A DNA stretch of 61,218 nucleotides from Marisimplicoccus sp038110465 (GCA_038110465.1 JAYNJU010000007.1:1-61218), one strand, 5' to 3'; positions 44,765 to 54,244 are shown, numbered from the stretch's first letter. Made by a program: numbers and translations. Notes: a model not told the origin generated them from the sequence alone.

Positions 44765-45592
44765 GTGTCAATCATTACTTTAACTTCTGATTATGGAAAC
44801 AAAGACTATTTTATTAGCTCTATCAAAGCTAAACTAAAACAAGAGATTGATGAAATTGATATAGTTGACATTTCACATGAAGTAAGTCCTTTTAATTTAA
44901 CAGAAGCCGGATATATACTTGAAGGTGCATGTAAGGATTTTCCTAAAGGAACTATTCATATGATTTTTATTGACTCTGAGCTTACTCCAGAAAACAAACA
45001 TATAGCAATTAAGCATGATGGATCTTTTTATATAGGAGCTGACAATGGAGTACTTTCTCTTTTATTTAAAGATATAATTCCTGAACAAATAGTTGAATTA
45101 AACCTTCATAATAGCTTTAATTATAAAATTTCATCTGATGATTTATTTATAAAAGTCGCTGGTCACATTTTAAGATCTGGACCATTAAATGTTGTTGGAA
45201 GCAATATAGATACAATCAAACAGATTAAGAACTTGAGACCTGTAATTAGCAAAGATCAAAATCAAATTATAGGTAGTGTAATTTATATAGATAATTTTGG
45301 AAATGTTATTACAAACATTACTGAAAAAATCTTTAAAGAAGTATCTAAAACAAGACCTTTTACTATCAATGCTAGAAATGTAAAATTTAATAAAATTTTT
45401 AAAAATTATTCCGATGCAATTGATTTTAAAATAGAAAAAAAAGATAGAGAAGAAGATGGAAAAAGCCTTGCAATATTTAATAGTTTAGGATATCTTCAAC
45501 TATGTATCTATAAAAGTAATCCAAAAACTGTTGGAAGTGCCAGCACTCTTTTTGGTCTTGACTACAGAGACCCTGTCTCTATATACTTTTAA
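44765..45592 (+). CDS. SAM hydroxide adenosyltransferase (DUF62/DUF-62 family)
   Basis: A 275-residue member of the family that hydrolyses S-adenosylmethionine to adenosine and methionine and is related to fluorinase and chlorinase. It shows ITLTSDYGNKDYFISSIKAKL (about 3-23), DISHEVSPFNLTEAGYIL (about 37-54), VIYIDNFGNVITNIT (about 177-191) and the C-terminal nucleotide pocket (NSLGYLQLCIYKSNPK). The segment typical of halogenases is not apparent. GTG start at 44765. It is divergent from phoH and followed after 78 bp by dnaN with its own promoter box. Confidence 0.88.
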   Translation: MSIITLTSDYGNKDYFISSIKAKLKQEIDEIDIVDISHEVSPFNLTEAGYILEGACKDFPKGTIHMIFIDSELTPENKHIAIKHDGSFYIGADNGVLSLLFKDIIPEQIVELNLHNSFNYKISSDDLFIKVAGHILRSGPLNVVGSNIDTIKQIKNLRPVISKDQNQIIGSVIYIDNFGNVITNITEKIFKEVSKTRPFTINARNVKFNKIFKNYSDAIDFKIEKKDREEDGKSLAIFNSLGYLQLCIYKSNPKTVGSASTLFGLDYRDPVSIYF

Positions 45593-45651
45593 TGTTTGTA
45601 GTTAGTAGATAACTTTTAATATTTTAAATTAGATTTATGACATCAAATAAA

Positions 45652-45659
45652 TATATTTG
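45652..45659 (+). promoter_or_regulatory. -7 box TATATTTG before dnaN
   Basis: An exact TAnnTTTG match 11 nt before the dnaN ATG at 45671, in the 78-bp gap after the adenosyltransferase gene. No good -33 TTG lies at 19 nt. Confidence 0.5.
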
Positions 45660-45670
45660 AAATAAAACAA

Positions 45671-46792
45671 ATGAAATTTATAGTTTCATCATCTATATTA
45701 TACAAAGAACTACAAGTCTTAGGAGGTGTAATTAATTCCTCAAATACTATTCCAATTCTAGACAATTTTCTATTTGAAATTGAAAATAATACATTAAAAA
45801 TAAGTTCATCTGATTTAGAATCAACTATGACATCAGAAATTGAAATTGAATCTGATTCTTCAGATAAAATAGCAATTTCTGCAAAACTATTAACCGATAT
45901 ACTTAAAACTTTTTCTAATCAGCCGCTTACTTTTATCAAGACAGAAAATAATACTATAGAAATTACTGCTAGTAACGGAAAATACTCTTTAGCATATTTG
46001 AATGGAAATGAATTTCCTAAGCAAATTGAATTATTAGACGCTCATGAAACTATTATTAATAGCTCAGACTTATGGAATTCTATTAATTCCACAATCTTTG
46101 CTTCTGGAACTGATGACTTAAGACCTGTTATGAGTGGGGTTTTTTTTCAATTTAATTCAGAATCTCTTAAGTTTGTTGCTACTGATGCTCACAAATTAGT
46201 AAAGTTTGAAACATCAAATTATACATCTAAGGAAGTCTCTGAATTCATAATGCCAAAAAAACCGTTACAAATTCTAAAAGGAATTTTACAATCAGTTGAT
46301 TCTGAAGTAAATATCCAACATAATGAGTCTAATGCTAAATTTATTTTTGGAAAAACATCAATTACATCAAGGTTAATTGATGGAAAATTTCCTAATTATG
46401 AAGCAGTTATTCCAAAAGATAATCCTAACGTGTTAACGATAGATAGAGAGCTATTTTTAAATTCAGTTAGAAGGGTTAGTATATTTTCAAATAAAACTAC
46501 TAATCAGATTAGATTAAAATTAGCAGGATCCCTATTAAATATTAGTGCTGAAGATTTTGATTTCAGTAATAAAGCAGATGAAAATTTAGAATGTGAATAT
46601 TCTGGAGATGATATTCAAATAGGTTTTAATTCTAAATTTTTAATTGAAATGTTGAATAATCTAGATTCTGAAACTGTTACTTTATCAATGTCTCATCCAA
46701 ATAGAGCAGGAATCATCAGGCCAATTAACGATAAAAGTGAATCAAATGAATCTATTACAATGTTGGTAATGCCGGTTATGCTTAATGATTAA
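45671..46792 (+). CDS. dnaN: DNA polymerase III beta subunit (sliding clamp)
   Basis: A 373-residue processivity clamp of three related domains. The start MKFIVSSSILYKELQVLGGVI, the TDAHKLVKFE segment at the second-domain core (about 172-181), RLIDGKFPNYEAVIPKD (about 236-252) and the C-terminal MPVML of the protein-binding pocket are all typical. It lies away from dnaA, unlike the classic dnaA-dnaN order; a separate dnaN is common in Bacteroidota. It overlaps the convergent acyltransferase gene by TTAA. Confidence 0.95.
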   Translation: MKFIVSSSILYKELQVLGGVINSSNTIPILDNFLFEIENNTLKISSSDLESTMTSEIEIESDSSDKIAISAKLLTDILKTFSNQPLTFIKTENNTIEITASNGKYSLAYLNGNEFPKQIELLDAHETIINSSDLWNSINSTIFASGTDDLRPVMSGVFFQFNSESLKFVATDAHKLVKFETSNYTSKEVSEFIMPKKPLQILKGILQSVDSEVNIQHNESNAKFIFGKTSITSRLIDGKFPNYEAVIPKDNPNVLTIDRELFLNSVRRVSIFSNKTTNQIRLKLAGSLLNISAEDFDFSNKADENLECEYSGDDIQIGFNSKFLIEMLNNLDSETVTLSMSHPNRAGIIRPINDKSESNESITMLVMPVMLND

Positions 46793-48045
46793 CCTATTGA
46801 TTCTTCAACTCCTTCTGAAGCTTTTTTATAAATACCTTTCTCAAGCTTTTTTCTAATAGAAGCAAATGCATCTAGTGTAATATTAATATCCTCAATATTG
46901 TGAGAAGCAGTAGGTATAAGTCTTAAAAGAATAAGTCCTTTTGGAATTACTGGGTAGACAACAATTGAACAAAATATCTTATAATTTTCTCTTAGATCTT
47001 TGACAAGGGCCATAGCTTCTGGAATACTTCCTTTTAGATAAACTGGTGTAACACAACTTTGTGTATTTCCAATATCAAAGCCTCTTTCTTTTAATCCAGA
47101 TTGAAGTAGATTAACATTCTCCCAAAGTTTATTCTTAAATTCAGGCCTGGTTTTAAGAAGTTCTAATCTTTTCAATGCTCCTATTACTAACTGCATCTGA
47201 AGAGATTTAGCAAACATTTGAGATCTCATGTTATATTTAAGAAACTCTATAATTTCACTATCACCTGCTATAAATGCACCAGTGGAGGCAAGAGATTTAG
47301 CAAAAGTAGCAAAATATACATCTATTTGATCCTGTATTCCTTGTTCCTCACCTGCGCCAGCTCCAGTTTTACCTAGAGTTCCAAATCCATGGGCATCATC
47401 AACTAATAATCTGAATTTGAATTTATCTTTTAAAGCAACTATTTCTTTTAGTTTACCTTGTTCACCTCGCATACCAAATACTCCCTCAGAAATTACTAAA
47501 ATACCACCACCATTTTGTTCAGCAAGCTTAGAGGCTCTTTCCAAGTTTTTTTCTAGACTTATCATGTCATTGTGCTGATAAGTAAAACGTTTACCTAAGT
47601 GAAGTCTAACACCATCAATTATACATGCATGAGAATCGATATCGTAGACTATAATATCATTTTTTGAAACTAGAGTGTCGATAGTTGACAAAATACCTTG
47701 ATATCCAAAGTTTAATAGATAAGCAGATTCCTTAGATACAAATTCAGCAAGTTCACATTCTAGCTTTTCATGAAGCTCTGTATGGCCAGACATCATTCTT
47801 GCACCCATGGGATAAGCACTACCGTAGTCCTTGGCCGCTTTTGCATCTACTTCTCTTACTTCTGGGTTGTTAGCTAGACCTAAATAGTCATTAACACTCC
47901 AGGTGATAACTTCCTTTCCTTTGAATTGCATTCTATTAGAGATCGGACCCTCTAATTTTGGAAAGACAAAATAGCCTTCTGCTATTGATGCCCACTTTCC
48001 AAGAGGGCCTTTGTTTTTATAAATTTTATCAAATAAATCTTGCAT
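46789..48045 (-). CDS. Alpha-oxoamine synthase, probable cysteate (or serine) fatty acyltransferase
   Basis: A 418-residue PLP enzyme of the family containing serine palmitoyltransferase, KBL and 8-amino-7-oxononanoate synthase. It shows TWSVNDYLGLANNPEVR, GSAYPMGARMMSGHTELHEKLE, DSHACIIDGVRLH, LLVDDAHGFGTLGKTGAG (about 214-231) and the PLP lysine in YFATFAKSLASTGAF (Lys near 248). It condenses an amino acid with an acyl-CoA or acyl-ACP. Because a cysteine-synthase-like gene ends 3 bp upstream, the best guess is the cysteate acyltransferase step that makes 3-ketocapnine for sulfonolipids. Serine palmitoyltransferase is the main alternative. Its stop overlaps that of convergent dnaN. Confidence 0.75.
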   Translation of the reverse strand: MQDLFDKIYKNKGPLGKWASIAEGYFVFPKLEGPISNRMQFKGKEVITWSVNDYLGLANNPEVREVDAKAAKDYGSAYPMGARMMSGHTELHEKLECELAEFVSKESAYLLNFGYQGILSTIDTLVSKNDIIVYDIDSHACIIDGVRLHLGKRFTYQHNDMISLEKNLERASKLAEQNGGGILVISEGVFGMRGEQGKLKEIVALKDKFKFRLLVDDAHGFGTLGKTGAGAGEEQGIQDQIDVYFATFAKSLASTGAFIAGDSEIIEFLKYNMRSQMFAKSLQMQLVIGALKRLELLKTRPEFKNKLWENVNLLQSGLKERGFDIGNTQSCVTPVYLKGSIPEAMALVKDLRENYKIFCSIVVYPVIPKGLILLRLIPTASHNIEDINITLDAFASIRKKLEKGIYKKASEGVEESIG

Positions 48046-48048
48046 TGC

Positions 48049-49101
48049 TTATATATATGTAATCGAATTTTTGTTTGGTTGATAAAAACTAGAATCATAA
48101 AATCCTTGATTATTCATCCATTCATCTGAATATATTTTACTCAAGTATCTTGATCCATGATCAGGAAAAATAATGACTACGTGGCTATTATCATCAAATT
48201 CATTCTCAATATTGAGTAGCTTAACTGCTTGAAAAGCTGCACCAGATGTGTAGCCGACAAATAATCCTTCCTTTAGTGTAATTTCTCTAGCCATATGAGC
48301 ACTATCGGAATCCGTAACTTTTATGAATCTATCGATTATTTTAAAATCTGTTGCAGATGGAACTATATTTTTACCCAGACCCTCTATTCTATATGAATAA
48401 ATTTCATTTGGATCAACCTCTCCAGTTTCATGATATTTTTTTAAAATAGAACCATATGCATCAACCCCAATAATTTTTATATTAATGTTTTGTTCCTTAA
48501 GATATCTTCCTATACCTGAAATAGTTCCGCCAGTTCCACTACATGCAACTAAATGAGTGATTTCATGGTTGCTTTGCTCCCAAATCTCTGGACCTGTAGT
48601 ATTATAATGAGTTTCAATATTAAGATCATTAAAATATTGATTGATATAAACAGAATCCTCTATTTCTGAGCTAAGTCTTTTAGCAACCTCGTAATATGAT
48701 CTAGGATCATCTGAAGGAACATTTGAGGGACAAACATAGATTTTAGCTCCTAAACATTTCATCATATTGATTTTATCCTTAGATGATTTAGAACTAACAG
48801 CAAGTATACATTTGTAACCTTTAAGTAAAGATACCATAGCTAAACTGAAACCTGTATTACCAGAAGTAGTTTCAATTATTGTACTACCTTCTTTTAAAAG
48901 ACCCTTTTTTTCAGCCTGATCAATTATGTGAAATGCAATTCTATCTTTATTAGAATGTCCTGGGTTAAAACCTTCAAATTTAGCATAATAATTACCAGGA
49001 AAAGACTTAGAAACACTATTTAATTTAATAAGTGGTGTGCCCCCAATTAATTCTAATATGTTATTGTAAACTTTTTTTGCCTCGAGCATTAGGTCATCCA
49101 A
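48049..49101 (-). CDS. Cysteine synthase-family PLP enzyme, probable cysteate synthase
   Basis: A 350-residue fold-type II PLP enzyme. It shows ILELIGGTPLIKL, the PLP-lysine segment NPGHSNKDRIAFHIID (Lys near 52, where CysK/CBS have S-V-K), TIIETTSGNTGFSLAM, SGTGGTISGIGRYLKE (PLP phosphate loop) and YTSGAAFQAV. In cysteine synthases it would make cysteine from O-acetylserine. Here, 3 bp before an alpha-oxoamine synthase, cysteate production from phosphoserine and sulfite (the SulA role) is more likely; this is inference from context. The TTG at 49101 is the longest start and the ATG at 49089 is an alternative. A TAAATTTG box lies on the minus strand at 49110-49117. Confidence 0.75.
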   Translation of the reverse strand: MDDLMLEAKKVYNNILELIGGTPLIKLNSVSKSFPGNYYAKFEGFNPGHSNKDRIAFHIIDQAEKKGLLKEGSTIIETTSGNTGFSLAMVSLLKGYKCILAVSSKSSKDKINMMKCLGAKIYVCPSNVPSDDPRSYYEVAKRLSSEIEDSVYINQYFNDLNIETHYNTTGPEIWEQSNHEITHLVACSGTGGTISGIGRYLKEQNINIKIIGVDAYGSILKKYHETGEVDPNEIYSYRIEGLGKNIVPSATDFKIIDRFIKVTDSDSAHMAREITLKEGLFVGYTSGAAFQAVKLLNIENEFDDNSHVVIIFPDHGSRYLSKIYSDEWMNNQGFYDSSFYQPNKNSITYI

Positions 49102-49109
49102 TTGAGCTA

Positions 49110-49117
49110 CAAATTTA
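49110..49117 (-). promoter_or_regulatory. -7 box TAAATTTG before the cysteate synthase-like gene
   Basis: On the minus strand this is an exact TAnnTTTG match, 8 nt before the TTG start at 49101 or 20 nt before the ATG at 49089. It lies in the 26-bp gap after the metalloprotease gene, so the lipid gene pair can be transcribed independently. Confidence 0.5.
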
Positions 49118-49127
49118 AAGAAAAAAA

Positions 49128-51494
49128 CTAGTAATCACATGAAAAATTACCAATTGGAGAACCGTCAGGAACTTTAGTTTTTTCTATAGGTTGATATAAT
49201 TCAGGTTTACTAATAAACGAGTCAATTTTCGATATTAAATAGTTATCGAAAGTATCATTGCTTTGAGCTAAAGATGTCCTAATTTTTTTTATAAAACCTA
49301 AAATTATAGATTTAGATACTTCATCAGTAGTACTATCAACATAAGTCATAAATAAGTGATCTACAAAAAGTGAAATTGTATTCTTTTTTATTAACATTTC
49401 GTAATTATCTAACTTTTTTAAGTCAAAAACTGAATCTCCTATCATATCTAAATATTCTTTTACTCCAAAGTTGTTTGTTCCAAGAGCATGTTGCTGATTA
49501 ATTCTATTTAATCTCTCAGAATTTAACATAAAAGTAAAGACATGATTAATAATAGAGCTAGATACATTTATATAATCAAATCCTACACCTGTATTTGTTA
49601 CAAAATTTTCTCTAGTTCTAGGATTTCTAAAGGATCTAGGTGATAATAATTCAATTAAATGGTCAGGAATTGTTAAATTTTCAGGCTTAATTGATTTAAG
49701 CAGTGTTTTTACAGAGTTGATTTGAAAATCATTATCTACATATTTTACTTTATCATTTTGATCATTTTTAACAAAATATAAATATTCTATTCCCCCAATT
49801 GCTTTTGCTGTTGCTTCAATTTGATATCTATGTAACATATAAATTGGTACTAGAATATCTTCTAATCTATCAAAAGGTTGCCCATATTCTAAATTATCAT
49901 GATCAAGATTACCAAGAGCAATTTTTCTTATGTTAATTAAATTTTCAAGTTCTTTATAAGGTTTTTCTCCATTATCCCATAAATGTGAGTATGGATTAGC
50001 ACTTGAAATAGGTCTAGAATCTGAGTCACTTAAAAAGTATAGGCCCTCATCTATTGCGTTTTCTAAAATATTATTTAGCTCTTCATCTTCATTTTGATTT
50101 TCTAAAAATTCACTATATGCATACTGAACACTAACTTTGTCCCAATTACCTATATTTTTTGAGTATGCATTAATTATACTGATTTTTCCATTGATTAATT
50201 CAATTTTAGGATGAGGGTAATCCATTACTGATGATCTATCATTTGCACTTGAAATATAATTATGAGCAAATCCAATAGTATGACCAATTTCATGTGCTGA
50301 TAATTGTCTGATTCTATCCAAAGAGGTTTTTTTTATCAATTCTTTGTTTTCTTTATCATGCGGGTTATCAATTAAACCACTTAAAATCATATAATCCTGC
50401 CTAACTCTAAGACTTCCTAAACTAACTTGTCCCTTAATAATTTCTCCAGTTCTGGGATCTACAATACTTGCTCCATAACTCCACCCTCTGGTTGACCTGT
50501 GAATCCATTGAATTAAATTATATCTAACATCCATTGGATCAGCATCTTCGGGTAAAACTTCTATTTGAAAAGCATCTTTGAATCCAGCACTCTCAAATGC
50601 CTGGTCCCACCATTCACCTCCTTCTATCAATGCAGATTTAATTGGTTCAGGAGTTCCATTATCTATATAATAAACAATAGGTTCTTTTGCTTCACTTATT
50701 TGATTATTTGGATTCTTTTTTTCTAATCTATGTCTTACAATAAATCTTTGTTCAAGACTCTCATCTATTGGGGTTGAATAGTCATAAACAATAAATGGAT
50801 TACTACCACTCCTTGGGTCAAACTTTCTTTTTTTATAATTACTATCTGGTAACTCTACAAATGAGTGATGCTGATTAACAGTTATATTTGATGGAGTTGG
50901 AGTGACGCTTCTAACTAGGTTACCCGAAGGATTTCCTGTAAATGTCAATATTACATCAAATTCGACATTTTTAGGAAATGCTTTTGTTCTATCTAATTCA
51001 ATAGCAGACATTGATTTATTTAAAGAATAACTACCAGAATTTGAATATCTTAACCTTTGACTAACGCCATGAGCGTCAGTCATAAGAAAAGGGGTTAGAT
51101 CTACTACGTAGGAATTATTTTTATTTTCTACAATATCAAAGCCAAATAAAACAGATCTAGCAAACGCTTCTTCTACTGCTTTATTCTCAAGAGGATTATT
51201 AGAATTTGAAACAAATTTAGTATTTGGCTGAATTAGTAATATTTTATTTCCTCTTTTTACAAAGTGAACAATCCTTGTATTACCTAACTGTCCTCTATCC
51301 AAACCTAAATCATTATTACCTATTCCCCTACTTAATGAATTTATATATAAGAAATCTTGATTAAGATTATCAATTTCAAGAAGAATTTTTCCTGTATCAT
51401 TACTATAAGTAAAATTCATAAATCCTTCATATTCAATATTTTGAGAAAATATTGTGTTCAAAAATAAAAGTGAAATGGTAATATATTTGTTCAT
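49128..51494 (-). CDS. Secreted zinc-dependent metalloprotease (DUF5117/DUF4953 type)
   Basis: A 788-residue exported protein (signal MNKYITISLLFLNTIFSQ) with the extended zinc site HEIGHTIGFAHN (HExxHxxGxxH, about 401-412), followed by the downstream methionine-turn-like SSVMDYPHPKIEL. The N-terminal half (about 20-230) is the beta-rich DUF5117-like region. After the catalytic domain comes a long helical domain to the C-terminus. Relatives in Bacteroidota are annotated zinc-dependent metalloproteases of unknown substrate. It ends 26 bp before the cysteate synthase-like gene and may read through into it. The divergent prfB start is 58 bp away. Confidence 0.85.
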   Translation of the reverse strand: MNKYITISLLFLNTIFSQNIEYEGFMNFTYSNDTGKILLEIDNLNQDFLYINSLSRGIGNNDLGLDRGQLGNTRIVHFVKRGNKILLIQPNTKFVSNSNNPLENKAVEEAFARSVLFGFDIVENKNNSYVVDLTPFLMTDAHGVSQRLRYSNSGSYSLNKSMSAIELDRTKAFPKNVEFDVILTFTGNPSGNLVRSVTPTPSNITVNQHHSFVELPDSNYKKRKFDPRSGSNPFIVYDYSTPIDESLEQRFIVRHRLEKKNPNNQISEAKEPIVYYIDNGTPEPIKSALIEGGEWWDQAFESAGFKDAFQIEVLPEDADPMDVRYNLIQWIHRSTRGWSYGASIVDPRTGEIIKGQVSLGSLRVRQDYMILSGLIDNPHDKENKELIKKTSLDRIRQLSAHEIGHTIGFAHNYISSANDRSSVMDYPHPKIELINGKISIINAYSKNIGNWDKVSVQYAYSEFLENQNEDEELNNILENAIDEGLYFLSDSDSRPISSANPYSHLWDNGEKPYKELENLINIRKIALGNLDHDNLEYGQPFDRLEDILVPIYMLHRYQIEATAKAIGGIEYLYFVKNDQNDKVKYVDNDFQINSVKTLLKSIKPENLTIPDHLIELLSPRSFRNPRTRENFVTNTGVGFDYINVSSSIINHVFTFMLNSERLNRINQQHALGTNNFGVKEYLDMIGDSVFDLKKLDNYEMLIKKNTISLFVDHLFMTYVDSTTDEVSKSIILGFIKKIRTSLAQSNDTFDNYLISKIDSFISKPELYQPIEKTKVPDGSPIGNFSCDY

Positions 51495-51540
51495 GATAAT
51501 TTTCTTTTAATATATAATTTTTTTTTCTTAAATCTTATAA

Positions 51541-51548
51541 TAAATTTG
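51541..51548 (+). promoter_or_regulatory. -7 box TAAATTTG before prfB
   Basis: An exact TAnnTTTG match ending 4 nt before the prfB ATG at 51553. It predicts a leaderless or nearly leaderless prfB mRNA. Confidence 0.55.
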
Positions 51549-51552
51549 AGGT

Positions 51553-52639
51553 ATGTTTTCAAAAGAAAATTTAAAAAATATTAAAAAACGTATTGATACG
51601 TTAAGGGGGTTTCTTTGACCTTGATTCTAAAGTTAAAGAATTAAAAAGCCTTGAGGAAAAGACATCCGATTCTGAATTTTGGAATGATTCCAAAAAAGCT
51701 GAGAAAATTTTAAAAAGATTAAAACTTTTAAAAAATCAAATTGAAGAATTCAATATACTTAATACAAAATATGATGATATTATTGTTTTAAGTGATTTTT
51801 TAAATAGTAAAGAGATTACTGAAACTGAGATAAATGATTCATACACTCAGCTATTAAATTATCTAGAAAATATAGAATTCAAAATGATGTTAAATAAAGA
51901 GGAAGACTCAATGAGTGCTATTCTTCAGATTACAGCAGGAGCTGGTGGAACAGAATCATGCGATTGGGCTGAAATGCTTTTAAGAATGTATTTAATGTGG
52001 GGTGAAAATAATAATTATAAAATAAAAGAGCTAAATAATCAGCCAGGTGATGTTGCTGGAATAAAGACTGCTACTATTCAAATAGATGGAGATTATTCAT
52101 TTGGATGGCTTAAAGGGGAAAATGGAGTTCATAGACTAGTAAGAATATCTCCTTTTGATAGTAATGCAAAAAGACATACCTCTTTTGCATCTGTTTATGT
52201 ATACCCTTTAGTAGACGATTCAATTGAAATTATAATTAACCCTTCTGATTTAGAGTGGGAAACAATGCGGTCTGGAGGAGCAGGCGGACAAAGCGTAAAT
52301 AAATTAGAGACTGCAGTAAGACTAAAACATAAACCTACAGGAATTGTTATTGAAAATTCAGAGACTAGATCCCAGCTCGATAATAAACAAAAAGCAATGA
52401 TGTTATTAAAATCTCAACTCTATGAAATTGAAATTCAAAAGAATAATGAAGAAAAGAAAAAAATAGAGGAATCAAAGAAAAAGATAGAATGGGGTTCTCA
52501 GATCAGGAATTATGTCCTTCACCCATATAAAATAGTAAAAGATGTGAGAACTGGTTACGAATCTGGAAATACAGATAGTATACTAGATGGTAATATTAAT
52601 GAATTTCTAAAATCTTATTTACTAGGTTCTAAAAATTAG
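51553..52639 (+). CDS. prfB: Peptide chain release factor 2 with programmed +1 frameshift
   Basis: RF2 terminates translation at UGA and UAA. Translation starts at the ATG at 51553, and after 21 codons an in-frame TGA occurs at 51616-51618. A +1 shift at CTT-TGA moves reading to GAC at 51617, giving a 361-residue product, the normal RF2 length. Past the shift the protein is clearly RF2: DLDSKVKELKSLE, ITAGAGGTESCDWAEMLLRMY, the stop-codon recognition motif RISPFDS (SPF) and the catalytic GGQ in RSGGAGGQSVNKLETAVRL. Any call starting later than the shift would miss the N-terminal domain. Its final four bases (TTAG) overlap the stop of convergent dnaB. Confidence 0.96.
51604..51619 (+). promoter_or_regulatory. 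Programmed frameshift site of prfB (autoregulation)
   Basis: The sequence AGGGGG-TTT-CTT-TGA-C has all classic elements: an internal Shine-Dalgarno-like AGGGGG (51604-51609), a 3-nt spacer, the slippery CTT, and a TGA stop followed by C. When RF2 is scarce, TGA is read slowly and the ribosome slips +1 to make full-length RF2. When RF2 is plentiful, the peptide ends after 21 codons. This is negative feedback. Confidence 0.93.
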
Positions 52640-54132
52640 AAAGGTATATCATCATTATCTGAAGGTTCACTGAAATCACTTAATTTATTTTCTTGATTTA
52701 GTTTTGATTGAAATTCAAAAGAAGAGTCAAAATTATCAATATCTTCAAATTTACCAAGATTAGCAACGAACTTAAGTTTAATTGAATCTAGAGCACCATT
52801 TCTGTGTTTAGCAACTATAAACTCTCCTTGACCTTCAGACGGGGTTTTCATATCATCATCCCATTCAGTAATACCATAGTATTCTGGTCTATAAAGGAAT
52901 GATACAATATCTGCATCTTGTTCAATTGCTCCAGATTCTCTAAGATCAGAGAGAATAGGTCTTTTAGTTCCACCTCTAGTTTCTACAGCTCTTGATAATT
53001 GAGATAAAGCAATAACTGGAATATTTAATTCTTTTGCTAAAGCTTTTAAATTTCTGGAAATAGTTGAAATTTCTTGTTCCCTATTTCCAGTTTTATTACC
53101 TGATCCAATATTCATTAACTGCAAATAATCAATTACTATTAATTTAATTCCATAAGAAGAAGCAAGTCTTCTTGCTTTAGCTCTTAATTCAAAAATTGTT
53201 AGTGCAGCACTATCATCAATATATAAAGGTGCAGATTCAAGATCTGAGACTTTAATGTTTAATTGTTGCCACTCATGATCAGCCAATTTACCAGTTCTTA
53301 ATTTATCTGAAGACAAACCTGTTTCTGACGAAATAAGCCTAGTTATTAATTGAACTGAAGACATTTCTAAAGAAAAGAAAGCAACAGGTATTTTTTTCTG
53401 AACAGAAATATTTCTTGCCATAGATAATGCTAAAGCTGTTTTTCCCATACCTGGTCTAGCTGCTACTATAATTAAATCACTTGGCTGCCATCCAGATGTT
53501 AATCTATCTAGTTTTTCAAATCCAGTTGAAATTCCACTTAAACCCTCTTTTTTAGAAATTTCTTCAATTCTTTTTTTGGCTTGAATTACAAGGTTTTGTG
53601 CAGTTTCAGATGATCCCTTAATATTATTTTGTGCAACATCATACAACTTAGATTCAGCCTCATCTAACAAATCAATTACATCAGTACTTTCGTTGTATGA
53701 CTTTTGAATTATTTCATTTGATATACTTATAAGCTTTCTTTGGATATACTTTTGTTGAATAATTCTAGAGTGAAATTCAATATGAGCAGATGAAGAAACT
53801 TTTTGAGAAAGATTAATTAAATAGAAGTCTCCTCCAGCTAATTCAAAATTTTTATTTTTTTTTAAATCTGAAGAAACAGTTAATAGATCTATAGGTTCAG
53901 ATTCTTTAAATAATCTTTGAATAGACTCATAAATTACTTGATGTGATTTTTTATAAAAAACTTCAGGAGAAAGTATATCAATAACTTCATTTACACCCTT
54001 TTCATCTATTAGCATTGCACCCAAAACTGCTTCCTCGAGATCAATAGCCTGAGGAGGTATTTTGCCATCAGAAAGGTTTACTATTGGCTGATGAGTGTTG
54101 TCATATATTTTAAGTGGATTTCTATTCTCCAT
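52636..54132 (-). CDS. dnaB: Replicative DNA helicase
   Basis: A 498-residue hexameric helicase for the replication fork. The N-terminal helical domain (about 25-125) begins GKIPPQAIDLEEAVLGAMLIDEKG. The RecA-like C-terminal domain has VAARPGMGKTALALSMARN (about 221-239), FSLEMSSVQLITRLIS, LIVIDYLQLM (about 325-334), REQEISTISRNLKALAKEL and DLRESGAIEQDADIVSFLYRPEYY. No intein is present. A TACATTTA box on the minus strand lies 4 nt before the ATG. The 112-bp stretch between this gene and accA shows no other feature. Confidence 0.96.
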   Translation of the reverse strand: MENRNPLKIYDNTHQPIVNLSDGKIPPQAIDLEEAVLGAMLIDEKGVNEVIDILSPEVFYKKSHQVIYESIQRLFKESEPIDLLTVSSDLKKNKNFELAGGDFYLINLSQKVSSSAHIEFHSRIIQQKYIQRKLISISNEIIQKSYNESTDVIDLLDEAESKLYDVAQNNIKGSSETAQNLVIQAKKRIEEISKKEGLSGISTGFEKLDRLTSGWQPSDLIIVAARPGMGKTALALSMARNISVQKKIPVAFFSLEMSSVQLITRLISSETGLSSDKLRTGKLADHEWQQLNIKVSDLESAPLYIDDSAALTIFELRAKARRLASSYGIKLIVIDYLQLMNIGSGNKTGNREQEISTISRNLKALAKELNIPVIALSQLSRAVETRGGTKRPILSDLRESGAIEQDADIVSFLYRPEYYGITEWDDDMKTPSEGQGEFIVAKHRNGALDSIKLKFVANLGKFEDIDNFDSSFEFQSKLNQENKLSDFSEPSDNDDIPF

Positions 54133-54136
54133 GAGG

Positions 54137-54144
54137 TAAATGTA
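54137..54144 (-). promoter_or_regulatory. -7-like box TACATTTA before dnaB
   Basis: On the minus strand this reads TACATTTA (consensus TAnnTTTG, last base A) and ends exactly 4 nt before the dnaB ATG at 54132. Confidence 0.4.
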
Positions 54145-54244
54145 TGGAAATTAAAAGAGTTAGAAGAAAGAAACCTGCTTAGTATTTTATAAATCTTTAA
54201 ACAAGTAAAATGTTAATAAGTCGAGTAAATTGTTAATTTCAAAT

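Noticed and set aside
51884..52639. A 251-residue stand-alone RF2-like gene
   Set aside because: The frame extends upstream to the programmed CTT-TGA shift and joins a 21-codon start with an internal AGGGGG, so it is part of full-length prfB. A sequencing error is unlikely because every recoding element is present.
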